From assembly GCF_007197775.1 (NCBI RefSeq), contig NZ_CP041638.1:1240001-1304000 (forward strand): 64,000 bases of DNA, written 5' to 3'. The notes under the pieces were generated by a model. That model worked only from the letters and a program-made list of their open reading frames with translations, was not told the origin of the DNA and made no database searches. A program made the translations under genes and the position numbers. This DNA comes from Thalassotalea sp. PS06. Its GTDB lineage: Bacteria; Pseudomonadota; Gammaproteobacteria; Enterobacterales; Alteromonadaceae. Shown here in pieces: positions 19,668-30,112 of the stretch. The stretch's first letter is position 1; every line of letters starts with the position of its first letter.

Positions 19668-19802
19668 ACACCTAACAAGTCGACAAACGGTAAGGACGTC
19701 TATACGTTGGTTAGATGTCACAGATTTTGTCCATTCATTATCAGCCCCTTGCGCTGGCGTTAACACCCCAAAACTAGCTTATATTAGCAATAGCTAACGG
19801 GC

Positions 19803-20160
19803 AGCTAATGGCACTCTAGAGACGTTCGGCTCTCGACCTAGATACCGTGTAGTATCACGGTATGACTCAGGGGTTTTTGCTTTTGCTAGGAATAGCGTGT
19901 GCTCGGAGCTGATGACATCAGCGTGCTCGAAGTGGCGTATTCCGCCACGTACTCGGAGTATCGTTTACGATATTTTAACTCCCGCTTGTGGCACTTAAGA
20001 GACGTTCACTAGGCTCAAATTTAAGCTGAAAAAGCGAGATTACGGCCTTCGCCGCAATGACAAGACTAAAATTTCGACAGCGTCCTCAGCGATGAAATCC
20101 TCACCGACGCAGTCCTCACCGAAAATTGCTCCTGCATTTTCGGCATATAGGCCAATCCAT
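19803..20160 (+). repeat. Hairpin-rich composite repeat, right flank of accessory island
   Basis: This is the main content of the gene-free stretch between 19668 and nuoA. In order it contains a CTAGAGACGTTCGGCTCTCG segment, a hairpin with TACCGTG/CACGGTA stem and TAGTAT loop, and a GGTTTTTGCTTTTGC tract. Small hairpins (CTGATG/CATCAG, TGGCG/CGCCA, TATCG/CGATA) follow, joined by GTRCTCGRAG-like linkers, then AACTCCCG, TTTCGACAGCGTC (20072-20084) and CCTCACCG-type units. It is the inverted counterpart of 16252-16515 and related to 59829-60297. Confidence 0.75.
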
Positions 20161-20336
20161 GGCCAAATCCGACAACGTCCTCTCTCTAACTCTTCCCGCC
20201 CTCCTAACTTGTTGCTTTTCCACTTTTTTGTCTATCCTTTAAGCAAGAACAATTAACCGATTGATTTCTTTATCGGGAAATCAGTCAAGATAGTTTGTTG
20301 CCTTAGTCGTATTCACAGGTAGGTTGTCTATCGTTG

Positions 20337-20765
20337 ATGGCGGGATCCGGCGTGACAGCAGACAATTCTATCGCAACCAATATCGATCAAATTTGGCCTA
20401 TAGCAAGCTACTTCATCATCCTGGTGGTGCTGTTGTTGGCAATGTTGGCCTTGGCTATGTTTCTTGGTCCGAAAACCCGCGGGCGCAGAACCCACACGCC
20501 ATACGAATCCGGCATCGTCGCCGTTGACGCGCCCAAGACCCGATTCACCAACCACTTTTTTCTATACGCCATCTTCTTTGTGATTTTTGATTTAGAAACC
20601 ATATTCCTATTCGCCTGGGTCATCGCCTTTGATGAAAGCGGTATTGCCGGGTTTATCGAAGCCAGTATTTTCATCACTATTTTACTGGCAGCGCTGATAT
20701 ACCTATGGCGAGTCGGGGCTCTGGAATTAATTCGCAAACATCGCCCTGCGCGAATGAGGCAATAG
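20337..20765 (+). CDS. nuoA: NADH-quinone oxidoreductase subunit A
   Basis: The 142-residue membrane subunit has three transmembrane helices (about 20-43, 74-97, 101-121) and the family motifs PYESGI and FFVIFDLETIFLFAW. NuoA sits at the junction of the peripheral and membrane arms of complex I. The ATG at 20337 is preferred over a TTG one codon earlier. It is the first of 13 nuo genes in a tightly packed plus-strand operon; upstream lies repeat DNA, where no convincing promoter was found. Confidence 0.96.
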   Translation: MAGSGVTADNSIATNIDQIWPIASYFIILVVLLLAMLALAMFLGPKTRGRRTHTPYESGIVAVDAPKTRFTNHFFLYAIFFVIFDLETIFLFAWVIAFDESGIAGFIEASIFITILLAALIYLWRVGALELIRKHRPARMRQ

Positions 20766-20768
20766 CTT

Positions 20769-21407
20769 ATGGAATGGTCTCTCACCAAAGCCGAACTAGA
20801 CAAACAAATGTCGGCGGCCAAGCAGATTGCTGAACAGGATTTAAAACGTTCGGTGTTTTTCGCCAAACTTGATGACATGGTCAACTGGGGGCGAAAGAAT
20901 TCAATATGGCCATTTAACTTTGGGCTGTCCTGCTGCTATGTGGAAATGGCCACTAGCTTTACTTCTCGTCATGACATTGCACGCTTTGGCGCCGAGGTTA
21001 TTCGAGCCACTCCGAGACAAGCGGATTTAATGGTAATTTCCGGAACCTGTTTTCGCAAAATGGCACCGGTTATTCGTCATTTATACGATCAATTACTGGA
21101 GCCGCGCTGGATTATTTCTATGGGCTCATGTGCCAATTCCGGCGGCATGTATGACATTTATTCTGTGGTACAGGGCGTTGATAAGTTTATCCCTGTCGAT
21201 GTTTATGTTCCAGGTTGTCCACCTCGCCCGGAAGCGTTAATGGAAGGCTTGTTACTACTACAACAAAAAATAGCCCATCAGCCTAGGCCTCTAAGTTATA
21301 TGGTAGGGGAGCAGGGGGTTCAGGAAATTGCTAAGCCATCACTACGAGATATTAAGCATGAGCATCGTATTCATGTGAAGAATCTGCCGGAGCCTGACCA
21401 GATATGA
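20769..21407 (+). CDS. nuoB: NADH-quinone oxidoreductase subunit B
   Basis: The 212-residue peripheral-arm subunit binds the N2 [4Fe-4S] cluster that hands electrons to quinone. The four ligands are C55, C56, C121 and C150, with the adjacent CC pair (LSCCYVEM) unique to this family; spacing is identical to E. coli NuoB. It starts 3 bases after nuoA and overlaps nuoC by four bases (ATGA). Confidence 0.98.
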   Translation: MEWSLTKAELDKQMSAAKQIAEQDLKRSVFFAKLDDMVNWGRKNSIWPFNFGLSCCYVEMATSFTSRHDIARFGAEVIRATPRQADLMVISGTCFRKMAPVIRHLYDQLLEPRWIISMGSCANSGGMYDIYSVVQGVDKFIPVDVYVPGCPPRPEALMEGLLLLQQKIAHQPRPLSYMVGEQGVQEIAKPSLRDIKHEHRIHVKNLPEPDQI

Positions 21408-23194
21408 ATCAGGCCAATAACATAAAAAATGTCAGTGATTGGCAACCTGGGTATGACTTTAATCTGCGCGACGAAATTGCCCATATAAACCCTGACCTTG
21501 GTTTAGAGGATCAGAAAGTCCAGGATCAAATTGAAACCTATTGGCTGGATAAACATAAATTGCTGTCGCTAATGCAATTGTTAAAACAACAAATCCCCAA
21601 CGGTTTTGATATGTGTTTTGATCTGTTTGCCGTAGATGAACGGGTCCGGGAGAATAAACTAACCAGTCAGTGTGTTGATTTCACGCTGGTTTATCATCTT
21701 CGTTCAATGACACGCAACCAGGATATTCGTATCAAGGTCGCCTTATCAGATTCCGATAAAACCATCGACAGTGTTTGCAGTATATGGGCAAATGCAAATT
21801 GGTATGAACGTGAAGTCTGGGATATGTTTGGCATTCGCTTTAACAATCACCCCCACCTTGCCAGAATTCTTATGCCACCCACCTGGGTTGGCCATCCGCT
21901 GCTCAAAGACCACCCCGCCAGAGCGACTGAAATGGAGCCATTTAGCCTGCCGGATAAACAGCAGGATATTGAGCAGGAAGCGTTAAAATTTCGCCCCGAA
22001 GACTGGGGCATGAAACGACAAAGTAAAGATGCCGATTTTACGTTCTTAAACCTGGGTCCAAATCATCCATCTGTACACGGTGCTTTTCGCATTGTCCTGC
22101 AAATGGAAGGGGAAGAAATAATCGATTGCGTGCCGGATATTGGTTATCACCATCGCGGCGCTGAGAAAATGGGGGAGCGTCAATCCTGGCATAGCTATAT
22201 CCCATACACCGACCGCATAGATTATCTCGGTGGAGTAATGAACAACTTCCCCTATGTGATGGCGGTCGAAAAGCTGGCCGGAATTGAGGTACCGGAACGG
22301 GCAAAGGTGATCCGCATCATGATGGCGGAGATGTTTCGCATTCTCAGCCACCTGCTGTTTTACGGCACTTTCGCTCAGGATATCGGCGCGCTGTCACCGA
22401 TTTTTTATATGTTTATTGACCGTGAAAAGCTGTTTGCCATTGTTGAAGCGTTCACCGGTGCTCGCATGCATCCGAGTTATTTTCGCATAGGCGGTGTTGC
22501 CATGGACCTGCCTAAAGGTTGGGACACTCTGGTTCGTGAATACGTTAATTACTTGCCAAAACGTCTTGATGAATACGAAAAACTGGTGATGCAAAACAAC
22601 TTAATCAAGGCCCGTACTGTTGATGTTGGCGCGTATACCACAGAAGAAGCGATTGAATATGGTGTTACAGGCCCAGGCTTACGGGCTACGGGTTATTCCT
22701 GGGATCTTCGCAAACAACGCCCATATGGTGGTTATGACCAGTTAGAGTTTGAAGTTCCTGTGGGCCATAAAGGTGATTGTTACGATCGTTGCCGGGTTCG
22801 GGTTGAAGAAATGCGACAAAGTATTCGCATTATCGAGCAATGCCTGAACAACATGCCGGAAGGTCCTTATAAAGCGGAACACCCGCAAACCACACCACCG
22901 GATAAAAGCCGGACGATGAAAGATATCGACACCCTGATCCCTCACTTTGTCAATGTCTCCTGGGGCCCTGTTATCCCTGCTGGCGAAGTCAGTGTCAGTG
23001 TTGAAGCTACCAAAGGCATTATGGCCTACCACCTGGTAAGTGATGGCTCTACCATCAGTTATCGCACCCGAATTCGAACCCCATCTTTTGCTCATTTACA
23101 AATGATCCCGTTAATTGCGCGTGGGCAAATGGTGGCCGATTTAATTGCGACGTTAGGCAGTATTGATTACGTCATGGCCGACGTCGACCGATAA
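21404..23194 (+). CDS. nuoCD: NADH-quinone oxidoreductase fused subunit C/D
   Basis: The 596-residue protein fuses NuoC (about 1-190; the [18 protein letters not shown] motif is at about 127-144) with NuoD (about 205-596; [27 protein letters not shown], and a C-terminus ending DYVMADVDR). NuoD lines the quinone pocket with NuoB. The fusion is the form found in E. coli and many gammaproteobacteria. It overlaps nuoB by four bases. Confidence 0.98.
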   Translation: MNQANNIKNVSDWQPGYDFNLRDEIAHINPDLGLEDQKVQDQIETYWLDKHKLLSLMQLLKQQIPNGFDMCFDLFAVDERVRENKLTSQCVDFTLVYHLRSMTRNQDIRIKVALSDSDKTIDSVCSIWANANWYEREVWDMFGIRFNNHPHLARILMPPTWVGHPLLKDHPARATEMEPFSLPDKQQDIEQEALKFRPEDWGMKRQSKDADFTFLNLGPNHPSVHGAFRIVLQMEGEEIIDCVPDIGYHHRGAEKMGERQSWHSYIPYTDRIDYLGGVMNNFPYVMAVEKLAGIEVPERAKVIRIMMAEMFRILSHLLFYGTFAQDIGALSPIFYMFIDREKLFAIVEAFTGARMHPSYFRIGGVAMDLPKGWDTLVREYVNYLPKRLDEYEKLVMQNNLIKARTVDVGAYTTEEAIEYGVTGPGLRATGYSWDLRKQRPYGGYDQLEFEVPVGHKGDCYDRCRVRVEEMRQSIRIIEQCLNNMPEGPYKAEHPQTTPPDKSRTMKDIDTLIPHFVNVSWGPVIPAGEVSVSVEATKGIMAYHLVSDGSTISYRTRIRTPSFAHLQMIPLIARGQMVADLIATLGSIDYVMADVDR

Positions 23195-23236
23195 GGAAAT
23201 CATAGTTATGCAACAAAACGTTATAAGGAAATCTCA

Positions 23237-23809
23237 GTGTCACTAGCTACGCAACTACCTCGCATTGGCGAGGGCAATATTGAAATTCAACAGCTCGATT
23301 ATCGAAGCTATCTGACATCCGATGAAATAAACGCCATCGAGCATGAAGTTGCGATTATGGGGGCACGCCATGCCGCAGGCATTGAAGCGTTAAAATTGGT
23401 GCAGAAAAATCGCGGCTGGATATCCGATGATAGCCTGTATGCCATTGCTGATATTCTGCAAATGCCGGCGAGCCAGTTAGAGGGTATTGCGACTTTCTAC
23501 AATCTGATTTATCGCCAGCCCGTAGGTCGTTATGTCATCCACATTTGCGATTCGATTAGCTGTTATCTTACCGGTTATCAACAAGTTAGCAGTGCCATTA
23601 AAGCGCATCTAGGTATTGAATATGGACAAACCACTGAAGATGGCATGTTTACCTTACTTACCAATGCCTGCCTTGGAAGCTGTGATAAAGCCCCGGCAAT
23701 GATGGTAGGAGAGGATCACTTTGAACATTTAACACCAGCCACCGCTGTTGGCATTTTACAAGAACTTAGAGAGCAAAGCAGTCAGGACTCGCCGAACAGC
23801 AACGAATAA
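23237..23809 (+). CDS. nuoE: NADH-quinone oxidoreductase subunit E
   Basis: The 190-residue peripheral subunit carries the N1a [2Fe-2S] cluster. The ligand motifs are CDSISC and CLGSC, after the GIATFYNLIYRQPVG core. The start is GTG at 23237 with AAGGAAATCTCA upstream. A near copy of this leader (AAGGAAATCATAGTTATG) lies 29 bases earlier and would translate a 12-codon overlapping frame. It is about 24 residues longer at its termini than E. coli NuoE. Confidence 0.96.
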   Translation: MSLATQLPRIGEGNIEIQQLDYRSYLTSDEINAIEHEVAIMGARHAAGIEALKLVQKNRGWISDDSLYAIADILQMPASQLEGIATFYNLIYRQPVGRYVIHICDSISCYLTGYQQVSSAIKAHLGIEYGQTTEDGMFTLLTNACLGSCDKAPAMMVGEDHFEHLTPATAVGILQELREQSSQDSPNSNE

Positions 23810-23821
23810 ACCGAGGCTTAC

Positions 23822-25120
23822 ATGACTTTTGAAAAACCATTAACCCAGCATATTAATTTGCAGCAGCCATTGAATTTGGCTGGCTATGTTGACGTTGGTG
23901 GTTATCAAAGCGTGAAGACTGCTTTGACGAAAATGTCCGCCAAACAGGTTCAGGAAGTGGTTAAGGAATCGGGTTTGAAAGGTCGCGGTGGGGCGGGTTT
24001 TCCAACGGCGATGAAATGGAGTTTTGTGCCTGAATTTGATGAGGGGCATCCGCGCTTTGGTGAAGACAAATACCTGATTTGTAATGCCGATGAAATGGAG
24101 CCCGGTACATTCAAAGATAGGTGGCTTCTCGAAGGCGTTCCCCATCAACTGGTGGAATCGATGATTATCGGCAGTTACGCCATCGGCGCTAATAAGGCTT
24201 TCATCTTTCTGCGAGGAGAATATCATCTTGCCGCTCAGCGTTTGCAGAGTGCTATCGATGAAGCTTATCAGCAGGGATATCTTGGCAAGGATATTTTAAA
24301 GTCGGGCTTTAATCTTGATTTATATCTGCATACCAGTGCCGGTCGTTATATTTGTGGTGAAGAAACGGCCCTTATCAATGCTTTAGAAGGGCAGCGCGCA
24401 AACCCCAGGGCAAAGCCACCATTTCCTCAGGTGAGCGGCTTATTTGGCAAGCCAACCATAGTCAACAACGTCGAAACCTTATCCAACCTTCCGCACATCA
24501 TTAACCAGGGTGCCGCCTGGTTCAAAGACATATCCAAAAACCAGGATGCTGGTACCAAAATCTATGGTGCCAGTGGTCGGGTAAAACGCCCCGGCTTATG
24601 GGAACTGCCGATGGGTATTACCGTTCGCGAGCTGTTGTTTGAACATGCTGGAGGCATGCAGGATGGCCTGAATCTAAAAGGGTTTTTACCCGGCGGTGCA
24701 TCCACGGATTTTTTAACCGCCGAACATCTGGATTTGGTGATGGGTTATGACGAAGTCAGCAAAGCTGGCAGTCGTCTTGGTACTGGCGGCATCATTGTCC
24801 TCGATGACCAGAATTGCCCGGTGGGCATGGTACTCAATCTTTTAAAATTCTTTGCCCAGGAATCCTGTGGATTTTGTACCCCTTGTCGTGACGGCACGGC
24901 TTGGGCAGTGGAAACCTTAACCCGAATCGAAAATGGTCAGGGTAATCAACAAGATCTCGATAATCTCCACAAGCTATGTGATTTCATGTGGCTTGGCAAA
25001 ACCCATTGTGCTTTGGCTCCCGGCGCCGTTGAGCCATTACAAAGTGCTTTGAAATATTTTCATGACGATTTTGAGCAACACATTTCCAAGCACTGTTGCC
25101 CATATCATGGTCGCCACTAG
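23822..25120 (+). CDS. nuoF: NADH-quinone oxidoreductase subunit F
   Basis: The 432-residue NADH-binding subunit holds FMN and the N3 [4Fe-4S] cluster. Visible motifs are GLKGRGGAGFPTAMKW (about 51-66, NADH/FMN site), CNADEMEPGTFKDR, and the cluster ligands ESCGFCTPCRDG with a distal CALAPGA cysteine. It starts 12 bases after nuoE and is followed 14 bases later by nuoG, so the NADH dehydrogenase module E-F-G is contiguous. Confidence 0.98.
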   Translation: MTFEKPLTQHINLQQPLNLAGYVDVGGYQSVKTALTKMSAKQVQEVVKESGLKGRGGAGFPTAMKWSFVPEFDEGHPRFGEDKYLICNADEMEPGTFKDRWLLEGVPHQLVESMIIGSYAIGANKAFIFLRGEYHLAAQRLQSAIDEAYQQGYLGKDILKSGFNLDLYLHTSAGRYICGEETALINALEGQRANPRAKPPFPQVSGLFGKPTIVNNVETLSNLPHIINQGAAWFKDISKNQDAGTKIYGASGRVKRPGLWELPMGITVRELLFEHAGGMQDGLNLKGFLPGGASTDFLTAEHLDLVMGYDEVSKAGSRLGTGGIIVLDDQNCPVGMVLNLLKFFAQESCGFCTPCRDGTAWAVETLTRIENGQGNQQDLDNLHKLCDFMWLGKTHCALAPGAVEPLQSALKYFHDDFEQHISKHCCPYHGRH

Positions 25121-25134
25121 GGGGAATTTAGACA

Positions 25135-28062
25135 ATGGATAAATTTCAACCTGAAAAGCAGTCGAAGCAAGAGCCGAGCAAGCTTTTAGCTCAGGAATTA
25201 GCCGAGGAATTAGTAACGGTTCATATTGATGGAAAACCCTGGCAATTACCCAAGGGTGAGAATCTGCTGGCGGCAATACTATCGCAAAAACTCAATCTAC
25301 CATATTTTTGCTGGCACCCATCTATGGGGTCCATTGGTGCCTGCCGGCAATGTGCGGTTACTTTATTTGCTGATCAAGAGCAGCAGCGCGGCAAAACCAT
25401 TATGGCTTGTATGACACCGGTTGCTGACGGCATGTATCTGGGGCTCAACCACGAACCAGCGGTTGAGTTTCGGGAGCAGGTTATTTCCGCGATGATGACC
25501 AATCATCCCCACGATTGTCCGGTATGTGGTGAAGGTGGCGCCTGTCATTTACAGGATATGACTGTCATGACCGGGCATTCGCATCGTCGTTACCAAGGCC
25601 AGAAACGCACCTTTACCAATCAATATCTAGGACCTTTGGTTAATCATGAAATGAATCGCTGCATTACCTGTTATCGGTGTGAGCGTTTTTATAAAGATTA
25701 CGCCGGTGGCAAAGATTTTGCTGCCTGTGGCTCTAAAAATCAGGTGTATTTTGGTCGTCAGCAAGACGGTGTATTAGAAAGTGAATTTGCGGGTAACTTA
25801 GTGGAAGTGTGCCCCACGGGCGTATTCACTGACAAACCATTTGCCTCCCACTACACACGTAAATGGGATTTACAATCGTCGCCCTCCATATGCCATGGAT
25901 GCTCAGTAGGGTGCAATATCAGTGTTGGTGAGCGCTATGGCAGTGTGCGTAGGGTAATTAATCGCTACTTTGATGATATCAACGGCTACTTTATCTGTGA
26001 CAAAGGCCGCTTTGGCTTTGCCTATGTAAATAGCGAAGACAGAGTACAACGCCTTGACGGTGTCGATTTAGCCCGAGCGTTTGCTCGCCATGAATTTTCT
26101 ATCGCCATGGCCAAACATAAGTCATCTGCTTATCTAGGGATAGGTTCGACCCGAGCAAGCCTGGAAAGTAATGCCGCCCTGAAACAACTGGTTGGCGCCG
26201 AAAATTTCTGCAGTGGACTGACCGAGCAGCAACTTGCTTCCTTGCGATCATGTCAGGCATTAATGCTGAATAACCGCCAGGCAAGCATTAAAGATATTGA
26301 GCAAAGTGATTGTATTATCGTCCTTGATGAAGATTTAACGCAAACGTCGGCGCGAATCGCTCTGGCGGTTAGGCAAGCTAGTCGCAATGCGGCGTTCAAG
26401 CGCGCTGAACAAATGGGCATTCCTCGATGGCAGGATGATGCGGTAAGAACCGCGGCACAGGATTTACGCTCAGATCTTTACTTGCTGCAAAGCAAAAGCT
26501 CCAAACTTGATGATTGCGCGGTTTTCGCGGCGCCAATGTCACCTAAAAACATACTTGCCATCGCTAAATCTTTGTTAGCGGCTCTGCAATCAATGGATGC
26601 TGATAATAGCACTGCTGTTGCAAGCAATAGTAACCGCACCGACTTAGATGAGAACGAGCAAAGCTTACTCGACAGTATTAAATTATCCTTGCAAAACGCC
26701 AAACGGCCGTTAATTATCGGCGGCTGCAGTCATTGGCAAACAGAGCTGTTAGCGACCATCGAAAAAATTGCCGCCAATGCCCCAGATAACTGGCAGTTTG
26801 CCTTATTGCCGGATGCGCCCAATGCCATGGGGCTTATCGGGCTTATTGATGAACATACTTTGAGTCTGGAGCAGCTGGTAGAGCGAGACCTTGGTAATAC
26901 TATGCTCATTTGCATGGAAAACTCACTAACCATGCTTACCAATGCGCAAAAACAAGACCTTGCTTCACGCGCTGAAAAGCTATTGGTCATCGATCATTGT
27001 CATCATCAACTTGTTGAACTGGCGGATATCGTATTACCTTCCACACCTTTTACCGAAAGCGATGGCGTAATCGTAAATTACATGGGATTGGCACAACCCT
27101 TTTATGCCGCCAAACCTCAGGTCCAACCCCTGCATATGGGCTGGCAATGGTGTCGATTACTTGATGATGTTATTGGTAATGGAATATTTAACGAGCTAGA
27201 TAAGCTTTCTCATCTAAGAGCATTTCTTGCCAAGCAAGAGCCTGGCTTCCCGGATATGAGTCAGCTGCTAGCCGAACAACTGATATTTAAATCCGCCCGT
27301 CAACCGATGCGCTATTCAGGCCGGACAGCGATGATTGCCAACCAAACGGTGCATGAACCGAAAAACCCCATTGATACCGATTCGCCCTATAGTTTTTCCA
27401 TGGAAGGCCCGGGCAAAAGCGATGATCGCGGACATACCTTACCCAAGCCATTCTCCTGGGCACCTGGCTGGAACTCAAATCAATCCGTCAGTAAATACCA
27501 AATTCGAGTGTCAGGTCCAATCGCCGAACGACAGGCGCTTTTCAGTGTTGCCGGTAACTTTACCTATGCTCTGGAAACGGAAACGACGCCATCCTCCGCC
27601 AATTCAAAAACCATTGAAACCAAAATCAACGGCATCACTATTCGCAAGTTAGAGCACTTATTTGCTAACGATGAACTGACCGATAAAGTCGCCGAGTTTC
27701 GATTGATGTCGCCACCTCCGTGTCTTGTGGTGCATGTTAACGACGTTTCCGAGCTAGCCGCAGATAATCCTGAATACATCAGTATCGACCTGATAGATAA
27801 CACCTCATTAGTGGTGCAATTAATAGCCTGTGAAGATATCGCCAGAGGGTTGGCTTACCTTCACCATCCAAGCATGAATCGGGAAAATCTGCTGCAGCAA
27901 ATTCGAGGGGTTAGTAACGTTACAGCAGCAGATATCGAATCCCATAAGCAACAACTTAAAGAGAACCTACAGTACATTCTTGAACAGAAGAATCGGGATC
28001 TACAGCGTTTGCAGAAAAATGATCAATCCATCCCCATTCAATTTGTCGGGGAGGGCAGATAA
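25135..28062 (+). CDS. nuoG: NADH-quinone oxidoreductase subunit G
   Basis: The 975-residue subunit has an N-terminal [2Fe-2S] ferredoxin domain (GACRQCAV), the HDCPVCGEGGACHLQD segment, 4Fe-4S ligands (CITCYRCERFYKD; CHGCSVGCN) and a long molybdopterin-oxidoreductase-like domain that carries no active cofactor in complex I. It is longer than E. coli NuoG (about 908), mostly through weakly conserved C-terminal sequence. Its stop overlaps the nuoH ATG (TAATG). Confidence 0.97.
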   Translation: MDKFQPEKQSKQEPSKLLAQELAEELVTVHIDGKPWQLPKGENLLAAILSQKLNLPYFCWHPSMGSIGACRQCAVTLFADQEQQRGKTIMACMTPVADGMYLGLNHEPAVEFREQVISAMMTNHPHDCPVCGEGGACHLQDMTVMTGHSHRRYQGQKRTFTNQYLGPLVNHEMNRCITCYRCERFYKDYAGGKDFAACGSKNQVYFGRQQDGVLESEFAGNLVEVCPTGVFTDKPFASHYTRKWDLQSSPSICHGCSVGCNISVGERYGSVRRVINRYFDDINGYFICDKGRFGFAYVNSEDRVQRLDGVDLARAFARHEFSIAMAKHKSSAYLGIGSTRASLESNAALKQLVGAENFCSGLTEQQLASLRSCQALMLNNRQASIKDIEQSDCIIVLDEDLTQTSARIALAVRQASRNAAFKRAEQMGIPRWQDDAVRTAAQDLRSDLYLLQSKSSKLDDCAVFAAPMSPKNILAIAKSLLAALQSMDADNSTAVASNSNRTDLDENEQSLLDSIKLSLQNAKRPLIIGGCSHWQTELLATIEKIAANAPDNWQFALLPDAPNAMGLIGLIDEHTLSLEQLVERDLGNTMLICMENSLTMLTNAQKQDLASRAEKLLVIDHCHHQLVELADIVLPSTPFTESDGVIVNYMGLAQPFYAAKPQVQPLHMGWQWCRLLDDVIGNGIFNELDKLSHLRAFLAKQEPGFPDMSQLLAEQLIFKSARQPMRYSGRTAMIANQTVHEPKNPIDTDSPYSFSMEGPGKSDDRGHTLPKPFSWAPGWNSNQSVSKYQIRVSGPIAERQALFSVAGNFTYALETETTPSSANSKTIETKINGITIRKLEHLFANDELTDKVAEFRLMSPPPCLVVHVNDVSELAADNPEYISIDLIDNTSLVVQLIACEDIARGLAYLHHPSMNRENLLQQIRGVSNVTAADIESHKQQLKENLQYILEQKNRDLQRLQKNDQSIPIQFVGEGR

Positions 28063-29066
28063 TGAAATTTATCGAGCCTTTATTCCCGTTCATTGAGATG
28101 ATCATCATCATCTTGGCGTTGATATTGATCGCTGCTTTTTTGGTGTGGGTAGAGCGACGCATGATTGGCATCTGGCAGGATCGCCTTGGACCTAATCGAG
28201 TAGGCCCGGGCGGCGTGCTGCAGTCGGTTGCCGATTTGTTGAAAATTCTCGGTAAAGATGAGTTCACGCCAAACTTTTCCGATCGTTTTACCTTTTTGCT
28301 AGCACCGTTTATTGGTGCCATCACGGTGTTAATGAGCTATGCAGTGGTGCCATTTTCGCAATCGATTGGCGTTAGCGATCTCAATATTGGTCTGCTTTTC
28401 TTTCTCGCCATGACATCTCTGGCGGTTTACGGCGTTGTCCTTGCCGGCTGGTCTTCCAAAAACAAATATGCGCTGTTAGGAGCGATGCGGGCGGCGGCGC
28501 AAACCATAAGTTACGAAGTATTCATGGGCTTGTCGATGATGGGTGTGGTGTTATTAGCGGGTAGCTTTAGCCTGCGCGAAATCGTTGAAGCCCAACAACA
28601 TAGCTGGTTCATTACCAGCCAGTGGCTCGGTTGCCTGGTATTCCTGGTTGCCGGTATTGCCGAAAGTCATCGCTTACCTTTCGATTTGCCTGAAGCCGAA
28701 ACTGAACTTACCGCTGGCTTTCATACCGAATACTCCGGATTAAAATTTGCCCTGTTTTTTCTTGGCGAGTATCTGGGGGTTACCTTGATTTCGTCGATGA
28801 CAGTCATTCTATTTTTTGGCGGCTATCTGCCACCGGGTTTTCTCGCCGACACTGCGTTCGCTGACATTCCAGGGATTGTCTGGTTTACCCTTAAGGTGCT
28901 GTTCTTCATTATGTTTTTTATTCTCCTTCGTACCTCATTACCACGTCCAAGATTCGACCAGCTACTAGCCTTTGGCTGGAAAGTGATGCTGCCCCTGTCG
29001 TTAATTAACCTGCTGGTTACCGCTGTTTTGCGCCTCACTGGCGTTTTAGGAGGTGCCAATGTTTAG
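28062..29066 (+). CDS. nuoH: NADH-quinone oxidoreductase subunit H
   Basis: The 334-residue membrane subunit has about eight helices and forms the quinone chamber next to the peripheral arm. Signatures include [19 protein letters not shown] (about 31-49), the [16 protein letters not shown] region and the acidic loop [20 protein letters not shown]. It overlaps both neighbours: one base with nuoG and eight bases with nuoI. Confidence 0.98.
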   Translation: MKFIEPLFPFIEMIIIILALILIAAFLVWVERRMIGIWQDRLGPNRVGPGGVLQSVADLLKILGKDEFTPNFSDRFTFLLAPFIGAITVLMSYAVVPFSQSIGVSDLNIGLLFFLAMTSLAVYGVVLAGWSSKNKYALLGAMRAAAQTISYEVFMGLSMMGVVLLAGSFSLREIVEAQQHSWFITSQWLGCLVFLVAGIAESHRLPFDLPEAETELTAGFHTEYSGLKFALFFLGEYLGVTLISSMTVILFFGGYLPPGFLADTAFADIPGIVWFTLKVLFFIMFFILLRTSLPRPRFDQLLAFGWKVMLPLSLINLLVTAVLRLTGVLGGANV

Positions 29067-29574
29067 TCAGTTTCGAACCATGTGGTTAGTGTTAAAGCAC
29101 ACATTTAATAAAGCTGATACCGTCGAATACCCTGAGCAAAAACCTTACCTGGCGCCAAGATACCGCGGCCGCATTGTGTTAACACGCGACCCATCCGGAG
29201 AAGAGCGTTGTGTTGCCTGTAATTTATGTGCAGTAGCCTGTCCGGTAGATTGCATCGCCTTGCAACAAACCACAGATCCAGACGGCCGCAAACGACCAGA
29301 GTTTTTCCGTATTAATTTTTCTCGCTGCATTCTCTGTGGTTTTTGTGAAGAAGCCTGTCCTACTTACGCGATTCAGTTAACTCCAGACGTGGAACTTGCT
29401 GAATATGAACGTCCGAACCTGGTGTATGAAAAAGAGCATTTACTGATAGATGGTCCTGGGAAATATCCGGATTACAGCTTTTATCAGCACAGTGGCATTG
29501 CCATTAAGTCGAAGCAAAAAGGTGAAGCTGAGGGAGAAAAACCTCCGGTAAACGTGAAGGGGTTGATGCCATGA
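29059..29574 (+). CDS. nuoI: NADH-quinone oxidoreductase subunit I
   Basis: The 171-residue subunit binds two [4Fe-4S] clusters (N6a and N6b) through [15 protein letters not shown] and [15 protein letters not shown]. It transfers electrons between NuoG and NuoB. The ATG at 29059 has TAGGAGG immediately upstream and is preferred over a GTG two codons earlier. The start lies inside the end of nuoH. Confidence 0.97.
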   Translation: MFSQFRTMWLVLKHTFNKADTVEYPEQKPYLAPRYRGRIVLTRDPSGEERCVACNLCAVACPVDCIALQQTTDPDGRKRPEFFRINFSRCILCGFCEEACPTYAIQLTPDVELAEYERPNLVYEKEHLLIDGPGKYPDYSFYQHSGIAIKSKQKGEAEGEKPPVNVKGLMP

Positions 29575-29596
29575 TGATAACAACGGGAAGGTGCCT

Positions 29597-30112
29597 ATGA
29601 ATCTCGAGTGGATATTTTATCTGGCCGCAGCCATTGCATTTATTGCCAGTATCAAAGTAGTCACCGGCGAGAACGCGATACACGCATTGTTGTATCTGGT
29701 GGTGTCTTTGCTTGCCGTGGCGCTTTGTTTTTACCTGCTCGGTGCACCATTTGCGGCGGGCCTTGAAGTCATTGTTTATGCAGGCGCGATTCTCGTGCTA
29801 TTCGTATTTGCGGTAATGATGTTTGATTTACAGGGCGATAAACAACCGGTGTTGTTTCAGCAGTCCTGGGCAGCTACCTGGTTAGGACCATTACTGCTTA
29901 CCGTTAGTCTTGCGGCAATGCTGGGTTATATCTTGCTGACTGGCTCGGCTGATAAAGATATTGAACTTGGGATCGTCAGTGCCAAACAGGTAGGCATCGC
30001 TTTATACGGGCCTTATTTGCTGGCGGTGGAAATTGCATCGTTCTTATTGTTGGCGGGACTAATTGCCGGCTACCACTTTGCCCGAACTACCAATGAAGGG
30101 GAGCCTCTATGA
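29597..30112 (+). CDS. nuoJ: NADH-quinone oxidoreductase subunit J
   Basis: The 171-residue membrane subunit has five hydrophobic helices, the third carrying [20 protein letters not shown], the pi-bulge helix important for coupling. The ATG at 29597 follows GGGAAGG; a GTG two codons upstream is less well placed. It overlaps nuoK by four bases. Confidence 0.96.
   Translation: MNLEWIFYLAAAIAFIASIKVVTGENAIHALLYLVVSLLAVALCFYLLGAPFAAGLEVIVYAGAILVLFVFAVMMFDLQGDKQPVLFQQSWAATWLGPLLLTVSLAAMLGYILLTGSADKDIELGIVSAKQVGIALYGPYLLAVEIASFLLLAGLIAGYHFARTTNEGEPL

Noticed and set aside
20180..20336. Search for a strong promoter directly upstream of nuoA
   Set aside because: Candidate boxes (TTGATT, TTGCTT, TATCCT) have wrong spacing; no pair was convincing enough to list.
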